From JASEHD01 sp964471945 (GTDB lineage Bacteria; Bacteroidota; Ignavibacteria; UBA10030; SZUA-254): a stretch of DNA of 64,000 bases. The stretch covers positions 1-64,000 of the forward strand of contig CAYYIJ010000002.1 in the NCBI GenBank assembly GCA_964471945.1, in the 5' to 3' direction. The position numbers and the translations under genes are program-made. Within the stretch, counting starts at the first letter, position 1. The number at the start of each line of letters is the position of its first letter. The notes under the pieces are model-generated. The model was not told the DNA's origin and searched no databases. It saw nothing but the letters and a program-made list of their open reading frames with translations. Shown piece after piece: positions 24,955 through 33,281 of this stretch.

Positions 24955-25863
24955 ATGATTGATATATCAAACAAAATAAAAACACTAAGAACTGCCATTG
25001 CGCAGGCAACACTCAAACTTTCAAACAACACTATCGAGCTTGTTCATCAAAATAAAATCCCAAAAGGTGATCCACTTTCTGTCGCAAAAGTAGCCGCAGT
25101 CCAAGCCGCCAAAAACACAAGTCAAATTATTCCATACTGCCATCCAATCCCCGTCGATTATGTTGGAGTTGATTTTGAGTTTGGTGATAAAAAGATTGAT
25201 GTTACCGTTACTGTAAAAGCGATCTATAAAACCGGCGTTGAGATGGAAGCTTTAACTGCTGCATCGGTTGCAGTATTAACACTTTACGACATGATGAAGA
25301 TGCTCGATGATAAGATGGAAATCGTTTGGGTGAAATTAATCGAGAAGAGTGGTGGTAAATCGGACTTTAAAACAAAATACGATAAACCTCTCCGTGCTGC
25401 GGTGCTTGTAATGTCTGATTCAATTGCAACTGGAACAAAATCGGATTTATCGGGACAACTTATAGTCGAACGTCTGAAAAAGGAAGGCGTTGAAATAATA
25501 GATTACAAAATCGTTCCAGACGATGTAGAAAAAATCAGTCAGGTATTAATTCATTATTCAGATGAAGAAAAATTAGATTTGGTGATGACAACAGGAGGTA
25601 CAGGTTTTAGTCCGAGGGATTGCACGCCTGAAGCAATGCAAAAAGTAATCGAAAGAGAAATACCCGGAATTCCTGAAACCACAAGGAGTTACGGTCAGGA
25701 GCGGACGCCCTTTTCTATGCTTTCACGTGCAAAATCCGGGTTGCGTGGAAAAACTTTGATAGTAAATTTGCCCGGCTCAAAGAAAGGCGTTGCCGATTCT
25801 TTGAACGCACTCTTTCCCGGATTATTGCACTCATTCAAAATGATGTGGGGAGGAGGACACTGA
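24955..25863 (+). CDS. moaCB: MoaC-MoaB/MogA bifunctional Moco biosynthesis fusion
   Basis: I choose ATG 24955 (MIDISNKIKTLR). The 17 codons upstream read through the dispersed repeat. Residues about 1-140 are MoaC, with PYCHPIP, TGVEMEALTA and LYDMMKM carrying the catalytic His, Glu and Asp/Lys residues for conversion of cyclo-GTP to cPMP. Residues about 150-300 are a MoaB/MogA adenylyltransferase domain with MTTGGTGFSPRDCTPEA and PGSKKGVADSL. Such fusions are known. They place two non-consecutive pathway steps on one chain. Molybdopterin synthase genes (moaD, moaE) are not in this operon. Confidence 0.92.
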   Translation: MIDISNKIKTLRTAIAQATLKLSNNTIELVHQNKIPKGDPLSVAKVAAVQAAKNTSQIIPYCHPIPVDYVGVDFEFGDKKIDVTVTVKAIYKTGVEMEALTAASVAVLTLYDMMKMLDDKMEIVWVKLIEKSGGKSDFKTKYDKPLRAAVLVMSDSIATGTKSDLSGQLIVERLKKEGVEIIDYKIVPDDVEKISQVLIHYSDEEKLDLVMTTGGTGFSPRDCTPEAMQKVIEREIPGIPETTRSYGQERTPFSMLSRAKSGLRGKTLIVNLPGSKKGVADSLNALFPGLLHSFKMMWGGGH

Positions 25864-25940
25864 ATCAATGCAAAAGTCAAAAGTAAAAAATAAAAAGATT
25901 TACCTAACAGTCTATTCATCTTTGCTAGATGTAGAAATTT

Positions 25941-27155
25941 ATGATAACTTTTGAAAAAGCAATAGAGAAAATTTTAAAACATACACATCGGTTGCCAGCG
26001 ATAACTATAAGTTTATCTGAATCGCTTGGATATGTTCTTGCAGAAAAGATCAAAACGAAAGAACCGTTACCACGGTTCGATTCTTCAGCTGTGGATGGAT
26101 ATGCGGTCAGGATTGAAGATTTTAATAGCGATTCTAAGAAATCATTAACCACTCTGCCAGTTATTGGTGAAGTTAAATCAGGCGATACCATTATACCGAT
26201 CTTGCGGAAAGGTTTTGCGATAAAGATATTTACAGGTGCTGTTGTTCCAAGGAATGCAGCTGCCGTTGTGATGCAAGAGAATACCAAAGAAAAAAATCAT
26301 GCTGTTAAAATTTTAAGAAAACCAAGGAAAGGCGAGAATATCCGTCGAGCAGGCGAAGAATTTGTAAAAGGCGGAACCGTAATTGAACAAGGCACACACA
26401 TTACACCGCCCGTTATTGGTCTGCTGGCATCAATGGGATATACAAAAATTCGTGTCCACCGTAAACCTAAAGTCGGGTTGATTGTAACGGGGAATGAATT
26501 GAAGTCGTTAAATTCGAAATTGCGACTTGGCGAGATATACGATTCAAACTCGGATGCACTCTCCGCTTGTCTGACTTCACTCGGTATAAAACCGCTGGTT
26601 GTTATGCGAACTAAAGACAATAAGAAATCAATCCGCTTAGCATTATCGAAAGCTATTCAACTTTCGGATGTTATTATTTCAATCGGTGGTGTTTCTGTAG
26701 GTGAGTATGATTTTGTAAAAGAAGTTTTACTTGAGCTGGGAGTCAAGAAAATATTTTGGAAGGTTGCAATAAAACCCGGGAAACCAAATTTCTTCGGCAT
26801 CAAAGGGAAAAAGTTGATATTTGGATTGCCTGGTAATCCCGTTGCAGCATTGGTTTCTTTTCATCAATTAGTGAAACCCGCCATCAATAAGCTCGTGGGA
26901 TTGGAAAATGAAAATAAATTTGTTTCCACTGCGAAACTTCAGGCAGCGTTGCGAAAGAACCAGGGGCGTTTAGAGTTTGTACGTGGAATATTTTCGAGAA
27001 ATTCTGATGGTGAGTTAATCGTAACTCCAACTAAAGGACAAGATTCGCATATACTCAGTGGACTTACGAATGCAAATTGCTTGATCAATTTTCCCAAGGA
27101 TGATAATCATCTTAAAAAAGGTTCAAGTGTGGAAGTAGAGTTGTTAAGATGGTGA
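25941..27155 (+). CDS. moeA: Molybdopterin molybdenumtransferase MoeA
   Basis: The 404-residue product has the MoeA order: domains I/II with LPRFDSSAVDGYAVR and GAVVPRNAAAVVMQE, the MogA-like domain III with VGLIVTGNELK, GEIYDSNSDAL, SIGGVSVGEYDFVKE and FGLPGNPVAALVSFHQLV, and a C-terminal barrel (domain IV). It inserts molybdate into adenylylated molybdopterin made by the MogA-type domain upstream. A second ORF-like start is not needed. The 77 bases between moaC-moaB and moeA are AT-rich with no clear signal. Confidence 0.96.
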   Translation: MITFEKAIEKILKHTHRLPAITISLSESLGYVLAEKIKTKEPLPRFDSSAVDGYAVRIEDFNSDSKKSLTTLPVIGEVKSGDTIIPILRKGFAIKIFTGAVVPRNAAAVVMQENTKEKNHAVKILRKPRKGENIRRAGEEFVKGGTVIEQGTHITPPVIGLLASMGYTKIRVHRKPKVGLIVTGNELKSLNSKLRLGEIYDSNSDALSACLTSLGIKPLVVMRTKDNKKSIRLALSKAIQLSDVIISIGGVSVGEYDFVKEVLLELGVKKIFWKVAIKPGKPNFFGIKGKKLIFGLPGNPVAALVSFHQLVKPAINKLVGLENENKFVSTAKLQAALRKNQGRLEFVRGIFSRNSDGELIVTPTKGQDSHILSGLTNANCLINFPKDDNHLKKGSSVEVELLRW

Positions 27156-27163
27156 GGATGAGA

Positions 27164-27199
27164 ATTGGAAAAATTGAAAAGATTGAAAAGATTGAAATG
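27164..27199. repeat. Short 9-bp tandem repeat (four copies)
   Basis: Four consecutive 9-base units: ATTGGAAAA, ATTGAAAAG, ATTGAAAAG, ATTGAAATG. They lie in the 73-bp gap between moeA and the MOSC gene. No function is apparent; the length could vary between strains. Confidence 0.6.
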
Positions 27200-27228
27200 A
27201 TTATAATCTGGCAAAGAATTAACAACAA

Positions 27229-27714
27229 ATGACCAATGACAAATTACAAGGCAAAGTAGTTGCTCTCAGTATCAGTGAGCAGGGGGGTGTTCCAAAAACA
27301 AATGTTCAATCAGTTAGATTGATTGAGAATTGGGGCATTGAAGGAGATGCTCACGCGGGAAATCAACATAGGCAAATAAGTTTGCTTGCAATCGAGAGTA
27401 TCAGGAAAATGCAAGCCAAAGGACTGGGGGTTCGACCAGGCAATTTTGCAGAAAATGTTACAACCGAATTTCTTAATCTTCTTGAATTCGAAGTTGGAGA
27501 CCGACTCATCATCGGCGATGCAGAGCTTGAAATAACTCAAATCGGGAAAGAATGCCACAGCCGATGTGCAATTTATTACAGTGCAGGTGATTGCGTGATG
27601 CCTCGTGAAGGAATATTTGCACGAGTGTTAAAGAGTGGCAAAGTTAGGGCGGGTGATTCAATTAAAGTGAAAAATTTTAAAGCCATTGAATTATTAAAAA
27701 AGAAGAGTACTTGA
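27229..27714 (+). CDS. MOSC-domain protein
   Basis: The 161-residue single-domain protein matches stand-alone MOSC proteins: GVPKTNVQSVRLIENWGIEGDAHAG, RQISLLAIESIRKM, GNFAENVTTEFLNL and the conserved Cys segment IGKECHSRCAIYYSAGDCVMPREGIFARVLKSG. MOSC proteins handle sulfur or Moco, and family members such as MOCOS C-terminus and YiiM sulfurate or carry the cofactor. Its place between moeA and mobA supports a role in cofactor maturation or delivery. The next gene begins directly after the stop. Confidence 0.88.
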   Translation: MTNDKLQGKVVALSISEQGGVPKTNVQSVRLIENWGIEGDAHAGNQHRQISLLAIESIRKMQAKGLGVRPGNFAENVTTEFLNLLEFEVGDRLIIGDAELEITQIGKECHSRCAIYYSAGDCVMPREGIFARVLKSGKVRAGDSIKVKNFKAIELLKKKST

Positions 27715-28299
27715 GTGTTGGAATTAAGGGATGATATTATTGCTGGAGGTAAAAGTGAACGGATGGGACGCGGCAAAGCTCTTCTCGATTATCATGGTAA
27801 ACCCTTTGTTCAACATATTGCAGAAAAACTACAAGGAGTTTTCAAAAAAGTAATCATCATTTCTGATAAAGGAGAACAACACAAATTTTTACGTTTACCG
27901 ATCTATGAAGATATTTATAAAGAATGCGGTCCCCTCGGTGGCATTCACTCAGCATTCATTAATACGGATACAAAAAATATTTTTGTCACATCGGTTGACT
28001 TACCATTAATAGAAACAAACATGATTCAATTTCTTCTTGATCAAATAAGCGATGCCGATGTAATCCTATTCTCGACAGATGATCGGGTGCAGCAGTTGTT
28101 CGGATTATACGGGCAGACGTGTATGGAAACTCTACCAAACCATATTCAGCGAAATCAATATTGTGTTCGGGGGTTAATTGAACAGCTTAATTCAAAAATG
28201 TTACCAGCAGAAACTTGTTTGGGAATCAATCGGATCAATTCATTGGCCAATATAAATACAACGACCGATTACATTGAGATTTACAATCATTTCGCTTAA
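27715..28299 (+). CDS. mobA: MobA-type molybdenum cofactor guanylyltransferase
   Basis: The start is GTG 27715, abutting the MOSC stop. The 194-residue product has the nucleotidyltransferase P-loop IIAGGKSERMGRGKALLDYHGKP (motif GG..S.RMG..KALL), ECGPLGGIHSAF and TSVDLPLIETN, which matches MobA. MobA adds GMP to Moco to make the bis-MGD form used by DMSO-reductase-family enzymes. Replacement of the usual LAGG by IAGG is conservative. It ends the Moco operon. Confidence 0.85.
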   Translation: MLELRDDIIAGGKSERMGRGKALLDYHGKPFVQHIAEKLQGVFKKVIIISDKGEQHKFLRLPIYEDIYKECGPLGGIHSAFINTDTKNIFVTSVDLPLIETNMIQFLLDQISDADVILFSTDDRVQQLFGLYGQTCMETLPNHIQRNQYCVRGLIEQLNSKMLPAETCLGINRINSLANINTTTDYIEIYNHFA

Positions 28300-28381
28300 A
28301 ATCTCCAAAATTTAATATTTTTCAAAGTGTGTGATATAACCCAACATTTAATTACAGATTTTTGTATATTAATATAGTATT

Positions 28382-29881
28382 ATGAGAAAAATAATCGGAA
28401 GAATATTCCTTTCATTACGAATAAAAATAGCGATGTCGGTAAGTATCGTTTTTCTGTTCGCAGGCGGCTTATTTATGTATTTTGCCCATCAGACCGGATA
28501 TACGATGCTCGAAAAACAAGCTCAAGCAAAGGGCCATGGTGTCATAGAATTCGGTAAGGCAATTCTTGAATATATTATGCTATCCGGGAAAAACGATCAA
28601 CTACAAAATGCACTCCAACGGGCAGTTTGGTCGGGCGAGGCAAAGGATGTCTTAATTTTAGATGACAATGGCATCATTTTGATGAAAGCCAACGGACGGC
28701 AATACAAAGATCGTATTCCGATTGAGCAGTTTAAAAAAGTTTCTAAGTTCCCGGATGATCTATTCATGTCAATCAATGAACATGATTCTCTTTATGAGTT
28801 TGTAATCTCCCCCATTCTCAAAAAGCCTGAATGTTATGACTGTCATACTGAAAGAGACAAGACTAAAGGATACATTGCAGCGAAGATTTCAATGAGTGAT
28901 ATTCGTTCTGCATCAGTTGAACACAGAACAATGAATATATTTATGACAGTCGTTACTTTTTTGGGTATTGGCGGGATATTATTTATCGCTCTGCTTTACT
29001 TGGTTGTTCGTCCTATCCATAAATTACGGAATCAGATAACGAAGAGTGAGCACCAAATTGATCAACTTGAACATGGTGAGCAAATAGAATTTACTGAGCT
29101 GGAGGTACCCAGCCAAGAGGATGAAATTACTGATTTGATGAAAGCTTTCAATAAACTCATCAAACGACTTAACGAAGGGAACAAAAAACTTCATGAGTTA
29201 CATCAAGGACAGCTCGAACAAGCAGATCGATTGGCAACTACAGGTGAAATGGCGGCAAGCATAGCCCATGAGATTAAAAATCCTATTGCTGGCGTGTTAG
29301 GAGTGCTTCAAGTATTTGATGGCGACATACCGAAGGATGACGCCCGTAAAGACATCATCACCGAAATGATGGTACAACTTGAAAGAGTTAATCAAGCTGT
29401 AAACGATTTATTAAGTTACGCACGCCCAACGCCCCCAACCTTTGAGGCAGTTCTTTTAAACGACTTAATTCAAAAAACCGTATCATTGCTTTCTCAACAG
29501 ACCAAAAAGAAACACATTTCTATTGATACATCTTTCGACGATGAATCAATTGTAATATCGGCTGATCGAAAACAAATCCAACAGGTTCTCTGGAACATCA
29601 TGCTGAACTCCATTCAAGCTATCGATATGATTGGAAAACTTTCCGTGTCTATCACTCAATCAAATTCTTCTGTCGAGATTCGAATTATTGATTCAGGAAA
29701 AGGTATTCCCCAGAAACAGCTATCGGATGTTTTTAAACCATTCTTCACAACAAAACATAAAGGTACTGGTTTAGGAATGACGATATCTAAACGAATTATC
29801 GAACAGCATGGTGGTTCAATTAATCTTGAGAGTACGGTTGGGAAAGGCACTATCGTAACTATTCATTTACCAAAAAATTGA
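28382..29881 (+). CDS. Sensor histidine kinase with periplasmic c-haem motif
   Basis: The 499-residue kinase has a TM helix at about 17-35, a periplasmic sensor domain, a second TM at about 186-208, HAMP (about 208-262) and a catalytic core with the phospho-acceptor SIAHEIKNPI (H296), N box NIMLNSIQAI, G1 DSGKGIP and G2 GTGLGMTIS. The periplasmic domain ends in KPECYDCHTERD (C151-H155), a CxxCH c-type haem attachment motif. This suggests covalent haem used to sense redox state or a diatomic gas. It is followed after 3 bases by an NtrC-type regulator and is upstream of a large multihaem cytochrome cluster, so control of that cluster is likely but not shown. Confidence 0.88.
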   Translation: MRKIIGRIFLSLRIKIAMSVSIVFLFAGGLFMYFAHQTGYTMLEKQAQAKGHGVIEFGKAILEYIMLSGKNDQLQNALQRAVWSGEAKDVLILDDNGIILMKANGRQYKDRIPIEQFKKVSKFPDDLFMSINEHDSLYEFVISPILKKPECYDCHTERDKTKGYIAAKISMSDIRSASVEHRTMNIFMTVVTFLGIGGILFIALLYLVVRPIHKLRNQITKSEHQIDQLEHGEQIEFTELEVPSQEDEITDLMKAFNKLIKRLNEGNKKLHELHQGQLEQADRLATTGEMAASIAHEIKNPIAGVLGVLQVFDGDIPKDDARKDIITEMMVQLERVNQAVNDLLSYARPTPPTFEAVLLNDLIQKTVSLLSQQTKKKHISIDTSFDDESIVISADRKQIQQVLWNIMLNSIQAIDMIGKLSVSITQSNSSVEIRIIDSGKGIPQKQLSDVFKPFFTTKHKGTGLGMTISKRIIEQHGGSINLESTVGKGTIVTIHLPKN

Positions 29882-29884
29882 TAT

Positions 29885-31258
29885 ATGAGTTGTAAAACGA
29901 TTCTTATTGTTGATGATGAAAAATTGATTCGTTGGTCCTTGGTTCAGGAGCTTACAAAATTAGGTTTCAAAACAATCGAGTCGGAATCTCTACGGCATGC
30001 CCGATCAATAATTGACAGCGAAGAAGCCGACTTAATTCTTCTCGATCAAATGCTGCCCGATGGAACAGGTATTGATTTACTTACTGAGTTAAAAAAAGAT
30101 GGCATACTTATCCCCGTTATAATGCTCACTGCAGTCGATAAATCAAATACTGCAGTACAGGCAATGAAATTAGGCGCGTTTGATTACATAACAAAACCAG
30201 TGGATTTTGAAATATTAAAAATATTAATTGAGAAAGCATGTGAATCAAGCCGATTAAAGCGACAAGTAGTCCAATTTTTAAAAGATCAACAAAGTACTTG
30301 TGGTTTTTACGGGTTGTTAGGGACATCAGCTCCAATGAAAAATGTTTGCGAACAAATTGCAAAGATCGCATCGAGCAGTATTACGACGGTTTTAATAACA
30401 GGTGAAAGCGGGACTGGAAAAGAATTAGCGGCTAAAGCTATTCATTTTCTTAGTGAAAGGAAAGATAAACCACTCATCACTGTAAACTTCTCGGCTCTCA
30501 CGGAAACATTGGCTGAAAGCGAACTCTTCGGTCACGAGAAGGGTGCCTTTACTGATGCTCGACAGCAAAAGAAGGGAATGTTTGAGCTTGCCGACGGTGG
30601 AACAATATTTTTAGATGAAATCGGCGACACATCTCCAAAAATACAAGTAAAATTACTTAGAGTTTTAGAACAAAAAACTTTCCAAAGGGTTGGTGGAACT
30701 TCCGATATTACAGTTGACGTGAGAATTATTGCAGCAACAAACCGACATTTGGAAAAGCTAATAAAGGAAGAGAAATTCCGAGCAGACCTTTTTTATCGGC
30801 TCAATGTCGTAAATTTGCATCTACCTCCACTGAGAGAACGAAAAGAGGATATTATTCAATTAGCAGAATACTTTCTGCATGAATTTAACAAAACATTTCA
30901 TAAAAATTTTAAAGGACTTTCCGAGGAAACAAAGAAGTTATTCATACAGCATGGTTGGCCCGGAAATGTTCGCGAGTTGCGCAATGTAGTTGAGCGTGCT
31001 GTTCTTATGGATGAAGGCGATTATATCTTCTCGCATTCTGTCGAGTTGGGACACCTCCATACTTTAGGTCATGAAAGCCACCCGGCACCTATTACTCTCG
31101 GTCAAGAAGGACAATCGCTTACAGAGATTGAAAAACAAGTCCTCCTTCAGGCATTAGAAAAAACAAATCATAATCAATCGCAAGCTGCAAAGTTATTGAA
31201 GATAAGTCGCGATACACTACGTTATCGCATGAAAAAATATGGGATGTTCGATCGGTGA
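29885..31258 (+). CDS. NtrC-family sigma-54-dependent response regulator
   Basis: The 457-residue regulator has a receiver domain (about 5-120; VDDEKLIRW, phospho-Asp in LILLDQMLPDG), an AAA+ sigma-54 activation domain (about 145-370; Walker [16 protein letters not shown], Walker [12 protein letters not shown], arginine-finger region) and a Fis-type HTH at the end (NHNQSQAAKLLKISRDTLRYRMKKYG). The sigma-54 contact loop reads GAFTDA, a variation on GAFTGA. Its cognate kinase is the haem-motif sensor immediately upstream. The targets are probably the sigma-54-like promoters at 31378 and 32011. Confidence 0.93.
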   Translation: MSCKTILIVDDEKLIRWSLVQELTKLGFKTIESESLRHARSIIDSEEADLILLDQMLPDGTGIDLLTELKKDGILIPVIMLTAVDKSNTAVQAMKLGAFDYITKPVDFEILKILIEKACESSRLKRQVVQFLKDQQSTCGFYGLLGTSAPMKNVCEQIAKIASSSITTVLITGESGTGKELAAKAIHFLSERKDKPLITVNFSALTETLAESELFGHEKGAFTDARQQKKGMFELADGGTIFLDEIGDTSPKIQVKLLRVLEQKTFQRVGGTSDITVDVRIIAATNRHLEKLIKEEKFRADLFYRLNVVNLHLPPLRERKEDIIQLAEYFLHEFNKTFHKNFKGLSEETKKLFIQHGWPGNVRELRNVVERAVLMDEGDYIFSHSVELGHLHTLGHESHPAPITLGQEGQSLTEIEKQVLLQALEKTNHNQSQAAKLLKISRDTLRYRMKKYGMFDR

Positions 31259-31360
31259 GGATTTTAACCCATGCAGGGTTGAGAATTTTAACACAAGGGC
31301 ATAAATCATTTTATAACCCAAGGCGTAAAACTATCGAAAACAACTCACTTTTTAGCATAT

Positions 31361-31393
31361 AACATTTCATGAAATGTTGGCATAATTATTGTG
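31361..31393 (+). promoter_or_regulatory. Palindrome overlapping a sigma-54-like promoter before the receiver gene
   Basis: AACATTTCATGAAATGTT (31361-31378) is a perfect 18-bp palindrome. Its last base is the first of TGGCATAATTATTGTG (31378-31393), which keeps GG and TTG at -24/-12 spacing but lacks the -12 C. The receiver-domain gene starts at 31406, so a sigma-54 transcript would have almost no leader. Regulator binding over the promoter is an inference. Confidence 0.45.
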
Positions 31394-31405
31394 CCTTTTG
31401 TTTGA

Positions 31406-31837
31406 ATGCTAAATGTTACTGAATTAGATTATTCGTCAAACGTCACATCGAGCGACTTGTTAACCTCAAACAATCAAAAGGTCAAACAGATTTTGGTGGT
31501 TGATGATGAGCCATTAGTTTGTTGGTCTATAAAAAATTGCCTGTCCAAGGCAGGGTATTCCGTCGTAACTGCGGAATCAGCTGAAAGGGCAATCGAAAAA
31601 TTGTATACAACATGCTTTGATCTCATTGTTACGGACATGAAATTACCTCAACATGATGGCTTTGATGTTGCCGAAATGGCACATAAGCTATCTCCTAAGA
31701 CGCCAGTCATCATGATTACAGCTTTTGGAGATAGTGTTTCAAGGGAACGGGCACAAAATACAAACATCAGCCGTTTCATTGATAAACCATTTAATATGAA
31801 CGAGTTCACAAAACTTGTTTCGAGCCTTCTACATTAA
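31406..31837 (+). CDS. Stand-alone receiver-domain protein
   Basis: The 143-residue protein is a single CheY-like receiver domain (about 25-143) preceded by a Ser/Asn-rich tail: ILVVDDEPLVCW, phospho-Asp in LIVTDMKLPQHDG, the switch Thr in IMITAFGD and Lys in FIDKPFN. It has no output domain, so it may relay phosphate or compete for the kinase at 28382. It is separated from the NtrC gene by 147 bases with inverted repeats and has its own possible promoter. It points to the cytochrome cluster. Confidence 0.85.
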   Translation: MLNVTELDYSSNVTSSDLLTSNNQKVKQILVVDDEPLVCWSIKNCLSKAGYSVVTAESAERAIEKLYTTCFDLIVTDMKLPQHDGFDVAEMAHKLSPKTPVIMITAFGDSVSRERAQNTNISRFIDKPFNMNEFTKLVSSLLH

Positions 31838-31910
31838 GATTTTATCAAGTACAATCTTTACTTAGTTTCCTCGTTCTAAATCTCACTTTTGCGTATCATT
31901 CCCCACCTTG

Positions 31911-32026
31911 TTGGGTTATTTGACCCAAGTCTTAATACCGATGCCGCCTCGTCAAATTTGAATTAACCTAATTTCAGACATTTTTAACCACTTTTCAACC
32001 TTTTGTTTCTTGGCATTAGAAGTGCA
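31911..32026 (+). promoter_or_regulatory. Sigma-54-type promoter with upstream dyad for the cytochrome cluster
   Basis: TGGCATTAGAAGTGCA (32011-32026) matches the -24/-12 consensus with GG and GC exactly ten bases apart and a full TGCA; only the first -12 T differs. About 83-100 bases upstream is the dyad TTGGGT-TATTTG-ACCCAA (31911-31928), placed like an NtrC-type enhancer. The related half-site words AACCCA and GGGTT occur in the 31260-31315 gap. Transcription would begin near 32038, just before the cytochrome start codon. The assignment is by pattern only. Confidence 0.65.
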
Positions 32027-32044
32027 TTAATATTATACGATATA

Positions 32045-33280
32045 ATGTTCTCTTTTAAAATGATAAAATCCGCTTTAAAAATTTTTATTTTCTGCAGTAT
32101 CTGTTTAACTGTCTTTCTTGGGCTCGGATCTTCAGACCAGATTACGGTATTGGTTCCGAATTCAACGGATTCACTTGCCTATGAAAATAATTCTCTTTTT
32201 ATCATTTCGGTCGATAAAGAATTTTCCAAAGAATTATTAGTATCAACTCAATGGGAGTCTGAAAGAGTTATCAGCATCAACACAAAAGAAACAAAGGAAA
32301 ATTTTCCGAAAGAATTTTATAAAATATTCCCGCCTCAATCCTCAATACAAACATTAGCTTACTCCTTTGTTTTAAGTTCTGGTTATACTAAACCCGAAAC
32401 CCTTTCGTATAAATACTCAGACACTATGACGATTCGAAAGTTCTGGCAATCGACATCGTTTGCAAATTTTATCAAGAGAGTTACTGAGTTTAACGCACCA
32501 TCAATTTTGCTAAATATTAAGGGATGGAAAGATTCACTATACACTACAGAGTTTGATGATCCTGGTGATGATTCGCGAAAGCTATTTAAAATAAACATAC
32601 CATTAATTTCGGGAAATAATACTATTTATTTTTCTGTAACTGGACATACGGAAAGCAGGGTGGAGTATTTTGTAAACCATGTTCGTGAATCATCGTCAAC
32701 CGAGTCGCGCGATAAACGTTTTCATAATTCTGAACTCGAGCAAACCTGCTCACCGTGCCATGAAGGACTACCAAGTTCGGCAAGCGGAGACAATATGACA
32801 GCTGATTGTTTGTCTTGTCATAAAACCATTTCACATGGAGAAAAAGTCCACGGTCCAGTCGATATGAAAGAATGTTCAAGTTGTCATTCTTGGTCTAAAG
32901 ATAAAAATTCCGTTGTTGTTGAAAAAGGCGTACCAGAGGTTTGCTACGACTGTCATACAGAAACAAAATCCGTTGTTGAAAATTCCGCATTTCCACACGC
33001 CGTTGGCAGTGAATGCGTTTCTTGTCATTCTCCTCATAGCTCAAGAGGTTCTAAATTGTTAAAACAAGATGTATTCCGAATATGCTCGTCTTGTCATGAA
33101 GATTACGTCGTAAATCATCCTGTTGAAAGACACCCTCTTCGATTTACTAAGATTAGTAATAATAAAAATGAAGAAATTTCCTGTGTTAGTTGTCATAATC
33201 CTCACGGTTCAAACAATAAAGCAATGTTGAAAGCTGCCGGCGGGAAAATGGCAATCTGTCTTAATTGCCATAATAAATAA
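32045..33280 (+). CDS. Secreted octahaem c-type cytochrome (doubled CxxCH type)
   Basis: A frame is open from a TTG at 32003, but that would start within the sigma-54-type promoter, so I prefer ATG 32045 (or 32060). The product begins with a signal peptide (KIFIFCSICLTVFLGLG) and a roughly 200-residue beta-rich domain without haem. The C-terminal half has eight CxxCH motifs (CSPCH, CLSCH, CSSCH, CYDCH, CVSCH, CSSCH, CVSCH, CLNCH) in the spacing of doubled-CXXCH proteins with SCHSPH and SCHNPHG. It should lie in the periplasm or on the outer membrane and carry electrons. First gene of the cytochrome cluster. Confidence 0.85.
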   Translation: MFSFKMIKSALKIFIFCSICLTVFLGLGSSDQITVLVPNSTDSLAYENNSLFIISVDKEFSKELLVSTQWESERVISINTKETKENFPKEFYKIFPPQSSIQTLAYSFVLSSGYTKPETLSYKYSDTMTIRKFWQSTSFANFIKRVTEFNAPSILLNIKGWKDSLYTTEFDDPGDDSRKLFKINIPLISGNNTIYFSVTGHTESRVEYFVNHVRESSSTESRDKRFHNSELEQTCSPCHEGLPSSASGDNMTADCLSCHKTISHGEKVHGPVDMKECSSCHSWSKDKNSVVVEKGVPEVCYDCHTETKSVVENSAFPHAVGSECVSCHSPHSSRGSKLLKQDVFRICSSCHEDYVVNHPVERHPLRFTKISNNKNEEISCVSCHNPHGSNNKAMLKAAGGKMAICLNCHNK

Positions 33281-33281
33281 G

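Noticed and set aside
27164..27199. Possible CRISPR-like array
   Set aside because: Units are only 9 bases, directly adjacent with no spacers; a simple tandem repeat.
32003..32044. TTG start for the octahaem cytochrome
   Set aside because: It would begin inside the sigma-54-type promoter; the ATGs at 32045 or 32060 give a normal signal peptide.
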